A stretch of 64,000 nt of DNA from positions 43,329-107,328 of the forward strand of contig NZ_VFAH01000019.1 in the NCBI RefSeq assembly GCF_008929045.1, given 5' to 3'. Source of the stretch: Noviherbaspirillum aerium (lineage in GTDB: Bacteria; Pseudomonadota; Gammaproteobacteria; Burkholderiales; Burkholderiaceae_D). The position numbers were made by a program, and so were the translations under genes. The notes under the pieces were generated by a model, which ran no database searches, had not been told where the DNA came from, and was given only the letters and a program-made list of their open reading frames with translations. How positions within the stretch are numbered: position 1 is the first letter of the stretch; the number at the start of each line of letters is the position of its first letter. Positions 55,067 to 62,569 of this stretch are shown one piece after another.

Positions 55067-56253
55067 GCGGCGGCTTCCTTGGCGTGCGCAAGCGGTCTCG
55101 GAAAGGCCGCCTGCAGGCTGCCCTGCAAGCCGGTAAACAGCATCATCCATGCAAGGCTGACCGCGCCCATGAACATGGTGTTGGTCAGACTCCCCATCAC
55201 GCAGATGACCGCGAAGGCGAATACGATGCTGCCTTCCATCGAATGCCGGCAGCGCCAGCCGGTCCACAGCATCGCCGCGTACAGCCAGAGCAAGGCAGCC
55301 AGTCCCACCAGGCCGTAACTCGCGGCATAGAACAGGAAGGCATTGTGCGGTTCGACGAAGTGGACGGCTTCCGGGGTGAGATGGCGGCGGTTCCAGGCCT
55401 TGCCGAAACCGCCCGGACCGGCACCCAGCACCGGATATTCGACAATGACGTCGAGCGCGGTACGCCACATGTCATAGCGATAGCCGAGCGAGGTGTTGTG
55501 CTGATTCTGCTGCATCAGCCTGATGTCATTGAGTCCCGCATCGATACGCTTCTGCACGCGCGGCGACATGACCACCAGCGTCACGCCGATCAGGCAGCCG
55601 ATCAGGATCATCCGGCGATTGCTGCGCACGAACAGATTGCCGACCACAACGGGCAGCAGGATCAGCAGGGACACCAGCCCGCTGCGGCCGTCTCCCGACA
55701 CGAGTCCATAGAAGAGCAGCGCCATGCCCGCGAGGCAGACCAGCTTGAGCGAACGCCGCTCCTCATGCCGGTAAAGGATGGAAAGCAGCACCACGCCGAT
55801 GGCGAGAAATTGGGAATACAGGATGTAGTTGCCGAGCGCCGCCAACCCCCTTGCAAACTCCACCCGGCCCGGAAAGAAGATCTGCACGTAGCAGAAGACA
55901 GTGAAGACGCCCAGCACAAACGCCCACATCCAAGGCCTGACCGGCAGCCTGCCGGCGGCGAGGTAGACAAGGAATGCGGCCGCCCAGTAATAGCTCAGGT
56001 TCAGTTCGGCATGGTCGGAATAACCATGGATGAACACCGACAGCAGGGGCAGCGCCGCCAGCACCAGCGCCGGCGGCATCCAGGGGAGCATTCTCATGTC
56101 GCGCCAGGCGGCGGGAAAGTGATTGCTTGCCCCGAAGAGAATGATCGCGGCAAGCAGGCATAGAAAGAATGCCGGCTTGGAGATCGAAAGGGAAAAGAAG
56201 GATGCGATCAGCGCCAGCTGCGCCGCTGCTCCGGAAGTGACCCACTGCCTCAT
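55063..56253 (-). CDS. O-antigen ligase / polymerase family (Wzy_C) membrane protein
   Basis: 396 residues from ATG 56253; the frame also opens at a TTG (56316), which has no ribosome site. About ten to twelve hydrophobic helices and a large periplasmic loop carrying SLGYRYDMWRTALDVIVEYPVLGAGPGGFGKAW and FVEPHNAFLFYAASYG, the Wzy_C/WaaL signature with the essential His. It would transfer lipid-linked O-antigen or another polysaccharide to the lipid A core, or polymerise it. First gene of the minus-strand pair with the family 4 glycosyltransferase. Confidence 0.9.
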   Translation of the reverse strand: MRQWVTSGAAAQLALIASFFSLSISKPAFFLCLLAAIILFGASNHFPAAWRDMRMLPWMPPALVLAALPLLSVFIHGYSDHAELNLSYYWAAAFLVYLAAGRLPVRPWMWAFVLGVFTVFCYVQIFFPGRVEFARGLAALGNYILYSQFLAIGVVLLSILYRHEERRSLKLVCLAGMALLFYGLVSGDGRSGLVSLLILLPVVVGNLFVRSNRRMILIGCLIGVTLVVMSPRVQKRIDAGLNDIRLMQQNQHNTSLGYRYDMWRTALDVIVEYPVLGAGPGGFGKAWNRRHLTPEAVHFVEPHNAFLFYAASYGLVGLAALLWLYAAMLWTGWRCRHSMEGSIVFAFAVICVMGSLTNTMFMGAVSLAWMMLFTGLQGSLQAAFPRPLAHAKEAAA

Positions 56254-56503
56254 CGATTCGACCAATCCTCTTAATTCTGTCCTGTAGTACTGCTGGTCGT
56301 CATGCGTGTCTTGCAATGGAGTAATGGACCGGCACGCGGATTATAGCGGCATAGGCCCGCGCCAAACCGGATTTGCAACGATTTAATACTGGCGCCGCGG
56401 GTACGGATTGCCAACCGCGGCAGCGGCATCGGTCAGCCGGTTTGCTGGCCAACGCTCTTCACAAGGCATGTCCGCATGGGCAACCGCCGCACCGCCAGTG
56501 GTC

Positions 56504-56806
56504 TTATTTCGCGCTGTCGGCCTTGGCCTCGGCCTTGTCCGCTTTCGCTTCCGCACCAGCCTTGGCCCTGTCGGCCTTCGCATCGGCTTTCTTCTTGTCA
56601 GCCTTCGCATCGGCCTTGGCCTTTTCCTTGTCAGCCTTGGCTTCCGCCTTGGCGGCCTTTTCATCCGCCTTGGCCGCGTCCTTGGAGGCTTTTGCGTCCT
56701 GCTTGCTCTCGCTGCCCATCGTCGATCCCGGCGCGGCGCTATGCGTAGCCGCAAAGGCGGAAGTGGCGAACACGCCCGCAATCATCATGGCAATCAGCTT
56801 TTTCAT
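56504..56806 (-). CDS. Lys/Ala-rich secreted protein
   Basis: 100 residues from ATG 56806 with a GAGAGGA site. A cleavable signal peptide (MKKLIAMMIAGVFATSAFA) is followed by ~80 residues made almost only of Ala, Lys, Asp and Glu in KADAKADK-like repeats, predicted as one long charged helix. Similar small proteins are common in Burkholderiales; a structural or cation/acid-buffering role is guessed, not shown. It is transcribed towards the minus strand and ends 180 bases from the glycan genes. Confidence 0.8.
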   Translation of the reverse strand: MKKLIAMMIAGVFATSAFAATHSAAPGSTMGSESKQDAKASKDAAKADEKAAKAEAKADKEKAKADAKADKKKADAKADRAKAGAEAKADKAEAKADSAK

Positions 56807-56988
56807 GTCTTTTCCTCTCAAATGGTGGATAAGTCTGCAAAAGCAGTCTAGACAATCAACGATCCAAATATTGAATAAATCATAAAACGTTACATGTTTA
56901 TTATCGACATCTTTTGCAATCGCTTCCTCAATGAAATATTGCCTCGCCGGTAGCCGCGCCCGATGGACTCCCATCCGCAGGACGAGCC

Positions 56989-57900
56989 TCAGAACTGGTC
57001 CCAGTGCGGCTCCGGGCCGAAGTGTTCCATCAAGTGATCGATGAAGGCCCTCACCTTCGGCTGCATGTAGCGGTTGGGCAGATAGATGACATGCATTGAC
57101 ATGCCGGGGTTGGCTTCGCAGTCGGGCAGGATCTGCCGCAGCCGTCCTTCCTTGAGATGGCGGCCGAGAATATAGGTCGGAAACAGGATGATGCCCATGC
57201 CGCCGAGCGCGAGCTGGAGCAGCACTTCGGAATTGTTGACGCGGCATCTGCCGTTGATCGGCGGCGACACTTCCTTGCCGCCGATGTGATACCGCCAGCC
57301 GCTGCGCAGCGCCGGTATGCCCTGGTAGAGCAGGCAGTGGTGCTGCAGCAGGTCCTGCGGCGTTCCCGGCGTGCCATGCTTTTCCAGGTATGCCGGCGAT
57401 GCGCAGGTCACCCACCGCACCGGCGCGATCTTGCGCGCCACCATGGTCGGCGCGGGATGATCGGTGATGCGGATCGCCAGGTCATAGCCCTCTTCCACGA
57501 TATCGACCGGACGGTCGGTCGCATTCAGCTCGACCTCGACTTCGTCATAGCGGCGCATGAACGACTGCAGCGCCGGCGCCAGGTGCAGCGATGCGAAGAT
57601 CACCGGCGAGGTGATGCGCAGCACGCCGCGCGGTTCCACCTGCAGTTGCGTGACGGTTTCGGCGGCCGCGTCGATCTCCTGCGCGATGCGGGCGCAGTGT
57701 TCATAGTAGGCGGCGCCGATCTCGGTCAGGCTCATGCGCCGGGTCGTACGGTTCAGCAGTCGAACCCCGAGCGCCGCTTCCAGGTTGCTGACCTGCTTGC
57801 TCACCAGCGACTTCGAGGTCTTCATCGCCACCGCCGCCGCGGAAAAACTGCGGGTTTCCACCACCTTGGCAAACGCCATCATTTCCACCAGCCGCTCCAT
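56989..57900 (-). CDS. LysR-family transcriptional regulator
   Basis: 303 residues from ATG 57900 (MERLVEMMAFAKVVETRSFSAAA). The winged helix (AVAMKTSKSLVSKQVSNLEAALGVRLLNRTTRRMSLTEIG) is of the CrgA/DsdC-like LysR subgroup, followed by a substrate-binding domain (GVLRITSPVIFASLHLAPAL). The effector is unknown. The divergent gene 153 bases away encodes the DUF2917 protein, a possible target. Confidence 0.93.
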   Translation of the reverse strand: MERLVEMMAFAKVVETRSFSAAAVAMKTSKSLVSKQVSNLEAALGVRLLNRTTRRMSLTEIGAAYYEHCARIAQEIDAAAETVTQLQVEPRGVLRITSPVIFASLHLAPALQSFMRRYDEVEVELNATDRPVDIVEEGYDLAIRITDHPAPTMVARKIAPVRWVTCASPAYLEKHGTPGTPQDLLQHHCLLYQGIPALRSGWRYHIGGKEVSPPINGRCRVNNSEVLLQLALGGMGIILFPTYILGRHLKEGRLRQILPDCEANPGMSMHVIYLPNRYMQPKVRAFIDHLMEHFGPEPHWDQF

Positions 57901-58053
57901 GCTCGCCTCCTGTCCCGTTGCCACTCTAATTGTCCTCAATAGAGAACAATGTTATTCCATTCTGATGGATTGTAAATACAAAGGAACAAATCATAATGTG
58001 CTCATGAAGGTTCCATCCGCGGACCTTCCCCACCCGCACCAAGGGAGATCACC

Positions 58054-58413
58054 ATGAACGCCACTGTCCACAAGACACCAGCCCGGGAAGCCGCACCGGC
58101 CCCGCGCAGACTCGATCCCGCAGGCCAGATCATCGCTCTCAACACCGCGCATGCCGCCCATGTGAACAACGCCGCCGGCTGGACCGTACGCGCCCTCGAA
58201 GGCAGCGTCTGGATCACCCAGGACGGCGATATCCGAGACGTGGTGATCGGCGCCGGCCAGACTTTCGTGCTGGACCGCAATGTACCCGCCCTGCTCTCGG
58301 CCTTCGGAAACGCACGCGTCAGCCTGCGGCTGGAGACTGCTCGTCCGCAGTCGTTGCCGCAAGCGCGCTGCCGTCGGTCGCAGCATGCCGCACCTGAATG
58401 GTCGCTTGCCTGA
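58054..58413 (+). CDS. DUF2917 protein
   Basis: 119 residues. VRALEGSVWITQDGDIRDVVIGAGQTFVLDR is the core of DUF2917 (PF11142), a small cupin-like beta fold found in Burkholderiales with no known function. The flanking ~35 N-terminal and ~25 C-terminal residues are unstructured-looking. Divergent from the LysR gene and likely under its control. Confidence 0.85.
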   Translation: MNATVHKTPAREAAPAPRRLDPAGQIIALNTAHAAHVNNAAGWTVRALEGSVWITQDGDIRDVVIGAGQTFVLDRNVPALLSAFGNARVSLRLETARPQSLPQARCRRSQHAAPEWSLA

Positions 58414-58554
58414 TTCTGGCAGCCTGAACCCGAAGAGCGTCTATCAGGATGCCGATGGCGAGGCGCACCGACGAAGACTGTACAACCGTACGGTAAGCGG
58501 GTGCAACGCGGCAAGCGGCATGTTGATAGACGCTCTGAATGATAGGAGAGCGTC

Positions 58555-59229
58555 ATGGGCAATCTCTTCCCCTTTTCGCTGAGCTGGAAAGACTATCTTC
58601 CGTCCGGCGTCGGCGTCGGCGATCATGTCCGCAATACGGATGTGCGCGACATCATCCGCCTGCGTGACGGCACCGCGGTCACCCTGCGCGCGGTACGCCC
58701 CGACGACGGCGACTTGATGCAGGACCTGGTACGCGGACTGTCGGTGGAAAGCCGTTACCACCGCTTCTTTCATCCGCTGCATGAACTGTCGCCGGACATG
58801 CTCGCGCGCTTCCTGCAGAACGACCCGACCGGCGCGATCACGCTGCTCGCCGTTGTGCAGCAGGGCGGCAAGGAAGTGGCGATCGCGATGGCACAGTATG
58901 TATCCGACCCCTACCCGGTACGCGGCGAATTCGCCGTCGTCGTTGCCGACGCATGGCAGCGCGGAGGACTCGCAACTCAACTCATCCAGACCCTGATCTG
59001 CATCGCCCGCGCCGCCGGCATCGCAATCCTGCAAGGCGATGTTCTGGCGGATAACGAAGGCATGGTGAGGCTGATGGTGAACATGGGCTTCGTGCTTGAC
59101 GACAGCGATGACGGCGCTTATCTGCTGAAGGCATCGAAGGTGCTGGAAGCGCCGGAGTGGAAATGCTCACCGCTGGCGCGGTTGGCGGAGGGGGCGAAGC
59201 GGAGGGTTGAGGGGCGGATGGGGGTTTGA
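58555..59229 (+). CDS. GNAT acetyltransferase, Pat-like
   Basis: 224 residues. TAVTLRAVRPDDGDLMQDLVRGLSVESRYHRFFHPLHELSPDML is the start of the GNAT domain found in Pat/protein-acetyltransferase-type proteins. EFAVVVADAWQRGGLATQLIQTLICIARAAGI is the acetyl-CoA site (WQRGGLA), and DNEGMVRLMVNMGF the conserved end. Stand-alone GNATs of this type often acetylate proteins or act without the Pat ATP-grasp part; the target is unknown. Confidence 0.87.
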   Translation: MGNLFPFSLSWKDYLPSGVGVGDHVRNTDVRDIIRLRDGTAVTLRAVRPDDGDLMQDLVRGLSVESRYHRFFHPLHELSPDMLARFLQNDPTGAITLLAVVQQGGKEVAIAMAQYVSDPYPVRGEFAVVVADAWQRGGLATQLIQTLICIARAAGIAILQGDVLADNEGMVRLMVNMGFVLDDSDDGAYLLKASKVLEAPEWKCSPLARLAEGAKRRVEGRMGV

Positions 59230-59662
59230 GGGAATGAAGGCTGCGGCAGGAAGCATCGTCAAGACCTTATTTAACCTGCCTTTGGCCTGACAATGGCTTG
59301 CCCCTCTCATACGCATGCCGCTCCACGGTAAGCGTTGCAGGCCTCTCCCTCTACCCTTCCGGCGCATGCGCCTGAAACGATCTTGGCACTGACGACTGCG
59401 ACACTGCGCCCTGGACAAGGTGCAGGACATGAAGGGAACTTGCGCCTGCAATGAATGTACCTTCGGTCACTGCGTACTGTGCATGAGTATCGAAAACCGC
59501 GGACTGAAGGACAAACGGCAGGAGTGGAAACTTCACAAGAAAATCGAACTTTCTCTCTGAAAGGGGGACCGCATGCGGTGAAATTTTGGGACTGCTTCAT
59601 GCGGAGCAAACTAAAACGCCCCGATAGCAGGTGCGAAAACTGATATCTCGATCACACTAGGC
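59230..59662. other. Intergenic region before the effector cassette, no gene seen
   Basis: About 430 bases. Short open frames on both strands lack ribosome sites and resemblance to known proteins. It lies between a typical chromosomal gene and the AT-richer effector cassette, so it may hold the old insertion boundary; no repeat or tRNA is recognised. Confidence 0.35.
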
Positions 59663-60409
59663 CTATGAATTGACAACTTCAATACGCATAGCGCTCAACA
59701 GACCCCTGTACCACTCCCAATTTTCATCATCCTCTGTCCAATCTTGCTTAGTTATACCTTCAATTTTCTTTGTAAGTGGATGTGATCGATCTTCACTCAT
59801 CTCAAACAATAACTTTTCAACGTCCGGCTTGAAATGACTGACCTCTTCATTAAATATCCGACGAACAGATAATTTAGCGAATTCCATAGGATGCAAATAC
59901 AGCACCCTATCCCCTATTGTTCGGCGAGTGTAGTACACCGAGAACTCCTGTAACAACACTTGTTCCGGTGAGACTGCAATGTCATCTTTCCTTTCCCATA
60001 CTATAGTTTCGCTTTCAAGATAAGGCAGTATGTCACCTTCATTGAAATGAGATGCAAATGCACCAGTTCCATCTCCAAACCAATACCCAGAGATTCTCAC
60101 ACGCTGACCAGACCGGGCGATATTCGGAAAAGTTTTCTCAATCTCCGCTGCCAAGTCTGACAAAAAATTTCTAACCTCCTGATCAGTTTCGCTGGGATGC
60201 TTATCTGATAGAAACGAAGTCAAATCCACCTTCAAACTCAAAAGCTCCACAATTTTAACTAGATACCATTTAGGCGGATATCTGAATATCTTGGGATAAA
60301 TTAGCCCACCCATGACCCGATCTATCTCGTTTCTTCGTAATCCATGCCAGCGCGCCGGCATCAACATTGCCTTTAATGCGCCAGCAACTTCATTGTTAAT
60401 GCTCACCAA
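59663..60409 (-). CDS. Candidate immunity protein of the PAAR effector
   Basis: 248 residues, soluble, acidic and AT-richer than the chromosome around it. No recognised domain. It starts 33 bases after the stop of the PAAR-toxin gene on the same strand, the normal place for a type VI immunity gene. A mid-protein stretch (RISGYWFGDGTGAFASHF) and a C-terminal EDDENWEWYRGLLSAM helix are the most distinctive parts. The role is inferred from position only. Confidence 0.55.
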   Translation of the reverse strand: MVSINNEVAGALKAMLMPARWHGLRRNEIDRVMGGLIYPKIFRYPPKWYLVKIVELLSLKVDLTSFLSDKHPSETDQEVRNFLSDLAAEIEKTFPNIARSGQRVRISGYWFGDGTGAFASHFNEGDILPYLESETIVWERKDDIAVSPEQVLLQEFSVYYTRRTIGDRVLYLHPMEFAKLSVRRIFNEEVSHFKPDVEKLLFEMSEDRSHPLTKKIEGITKQDWTEDDENWEWYRGLLSAMRIEVVNS

Positions 60410-60442
60410 TTCACCTCGGCGTATTTAAAAAAACGTCTCGCA

Positions 60443-61693
60443 CTAATAAACATCAATCAAAACAAAGCGCATGTCAATTTCATTTTCTCGCAGCTCTTTT
60501 ATTGCTTGCATAAGATGGTCATGAGATGGCTTGTAGTGTCCGCTTCGATTTGATATTGCAGTTATTACTCCCTCTGTAACATCAATCTCCCCTGCTGCTG
60601 CAACTGGCTTGCCAGCCAGCAAACTTGAATGATGAAATTCACCAACATCATGATGATTGGAAGCATAAAACTTTCCAGATTCGTCCATAACAAAAATAGC
60701 TTTGCCGCCATTGGCATTCGATGTGTCAAATAGCCTACCTTTGTCCGTATAAATTTTTCCATCTTTGAAATGAAGCTTTGCCTTTTCTCTTTGCATTGGA
60801 GACAGATACTTTACTAAAGCCCCGCCAGGCAAGTCACGCCAGTTCGGCGCACTATTTCCGGGTATTTCTTCGGTCGCATAGCCTGAATCCATCGGTTTGG
60901 TTTTATATTTTGGAGAAAATTTTATGTTTCCGCCGCTCATACCGAGAGCAGCAGGATCTACATGAAAATTGAACTGCTTAGGCACCCCCTTCACCCCTAG
61001 AAGCCCTCCGGCCAACGATCCCGCAAGCATCGACCACTTCTGCCCATCGCTTCCTACACCGAAAAACCGTTCTCCAACCCGGCCCCCAATGTCGCCGCCA
61101 ACCAGACCGCCAAATGTTCCCGCAGCCGCTAGGATCGGCCCGCCGAGTACGATTGCCGCTCCCAGTCCGACAGCAAACAAAGCGGTATGCACCCATCCTG
61201 GCACCGGGTTCTCCGGCTGGATTGGGTCAGTCTGCGCAACTCCGCCGCCAATGAAGACATTATTGGATCCGCCTGTGATCACAGCACCGCAGGCAATTGA
61301 ATCCTCGATGCGCGCTGCCGGAAGGCCATTGATGAAAACAGTCGCACTGCCTGTAGCAATTGGCGGGTGCGGCATGGAATGTTTCGAGCACTGCGCAACA
61401 TCCACATGCGCACGTGCCGCCCTGATGCCGTTGGTAAAGACATTCGAAGAGCATGCGCCAACAATAAAGCCGCATTGCTCCTTCGGAGCCCAGCTCATGG
61501 TGCTGAACAGTTCGCCGAGCCCTGCGCCTGCGGCGGCGGAGGCGCCGACTATCGCCGCGGCAGCCAGGCCTCCAGTGCCCGCGATAGCCACACCGGCAAC
61601 CGCAATTGCGGCCCCGATCAACAGGCCGCGAAGAAGCCAGCTCATGCTGGGACTGTGACCGATCGGGTCGCCTAATCTTGCTGCTTTCCGCAT
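60443..61693 (-). CDS. prePAAR/PAAR-domain type VI effector with C-terminal toxin domain
   Basis: 416 residues. The prePAAR motif AARLGDPIGH (4-13) is followed by paired hydrophobic helices (~18-60) and a PAAR domain (~72-150) with HPPIATGSATVFINGLPAARIEDSIACG and its terminal NVFIGG. A second hydrophobic pair (~168-205) leads to a C-terminal domain (~290-416) with KAIFVMDESGKFYAS, GEFHHSSLLAG, VAAAGEI and SNRSGHYKPS. This is the layout of class I PAAR effectors that need an Eag chaperone, encoded just upstream. The tail module recalls, from memory, the conserved core of plant IQM proteins and their bacterial toxin relatives; its activity is unknown. The 3' half is AT-rich, as is usual for exchanged toxin ends. 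Confidence 0.85.
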   Translation of the reverse strand: MRKAARLGDPIGHSPSMSWLLRGLLIGAAIAVAGVAIAGTGGLAAAAIVGASAAAGAGLGELFSTMSWAPKEQCGFIVGACSSNVFTNGIRAARAHVDVAQCSKHSMPHPPIATGSATVFINGLPAARIEDSIACGAVITGGSNNVFIGGGVAQTDPIQPENPVPGWVHTALFAVGLGAAIVLGGPILAAAGTFGGLVGGDIGGRVGERFFGVGSDGQKWSMLAGSLAGGLLGVKGVPKQFNFHVDPAALGMSGGNIKFSPKYKTKPMDSGYATEEIPGNSAPNWRDLPGGALVKYLSPMQREKAKLHFKDGKIYTDKGRLFDTSNANGGKAIFVMDESGKFYASNHHDVGEFHHSSLLAGKPVAAAGEIDVTEGVITAISNRSGHYKPSHDHLMQAIKELRENEIDMRFVLIDVY

Positions 61694-61696
61694 CGT

Positions 61697-62521
61697 TTAC
61701 AGCCTGGCATCGACGCCAGCGCCCATTGCCCCCGCCTGCCGTTCGAGATGGAGTCGGATCGCGGCAATACTGTCAAGGGGAGAGGCTCCGACTACCCTGA
61801 CAATCCTGTCAACATGGGACTCGAGTGAAAGCATGGTCGGCAAAGTCGGCCTACGCAGATGATACTTGCCTTCGCTGCGCCAGATCTTTCCGGTATTAGG
61901 CGTAGTGAACTCCGCCTGCAAGGGCTTTCCCTCGGTGTTGAAGAAGGCCCACATGCCGTCTTCCACTTCCAGCGCATTGACGCGCCGGCACGCCTGCTCT
62001 TCGTCATCGAATACGTGCAGCACACGGTCGCGAATGGAAAGTGCAAAGATATGTTGTAGCTCGCTAGCTGCGTGGCTCTCTTCCGGCACTTCGTCTTCAT
62101 TCAATTCCGCAGATGTCTCATTACCAGTGTCAAATGTTGAAATCCTATGCGCGTCCCGTATGCGCACGCTATCCAGAAGATCAGCGAATGCCTTGTCCCA
62201 CTGCTCGCTGAAAGGTTGCGGACACGTCGCGGTGATCATCAGCGCAGCATGGTGATCCGTATTGCTCGACTTGATCAATGCGACGGCTTGGCGCTGATAC
62301 AGTATCACGCCATTGTTTGACCATCGATACCGCAGTTCCGCAGCAGGGTAGCCGTCATACTGACGATCAGACACATCCATAAGCTCGCACTTCGGCAGCG
62401 TCGTAGTCAACTCCTGTTTCAGACGCTGTACATGCTCTTCCAGTGTCTCTGTGGCAGATGCAGCTGAACGGGATACGACAATGCTGAAATCATTGGGCCC
62501 TTCGTCGTTCAGGACAAACAT
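61697..62521 (-). CDS. Eag-type (DUF1795/DcrB-related) effector chaperone, 5' end removed by an IS
   Basis: 274 residues from an internal ATG at 62521. Upstream the frame continues without stop to the IS boundary at 62569, giving EVTFTLPDGLRDKTVH before the Met, which is the usual Eag beginning (xFxLPxGxxDxTVxxFxL). So only about the first ten codons and the promoter side are lost. Residues ~1-100 are the DUF1795 fold (FSIVVSRSAAS ... YPAAELRYRWSNNGVILYQRQAVALI), which binds prePAAR transmembrane helices in other systems; a second, unrecognised C-terminal half follows. It ends 3 bases before the effector gene. Whether it is still expressed is doubtful. Confidence 0.75.
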   Translation of the reverse strand: MFVLNDEGPNDFSIVVSRSAASATETLEEHVQRLKQELTTTLPKCELMDVSDRQYDGYPAAELRYRWSNNGVILYQRQAVALIKSSNTDHHAALMITATCPQPFSEQWDKAFADLLDSVRIRDAHRISTFDTGNETSAELNEDEVPEESHAASELQHIFALSIRDRVLHVFDDEEQACRRVNALEVEDGMWAFFNTEGKPLQAEFTTPNTGKIWRSEGKYHLRRPTLPTMLSLESHVDRIVRVVGASPLDSIAAIRLHLERQAGAMGAGVDARL

Positions 62522-62569
62522 ATGGACTGTTTTGTCGCGTAGCCCATCGGGAAGGGTAAAAGTGACTTC

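Noticed and set aside
59307..59609. 100-residue frame in the 59.2-59.6 kb gap
   Set aside because: No ribosome site, Cys/Arg-rich composition, no resemblance to any family.
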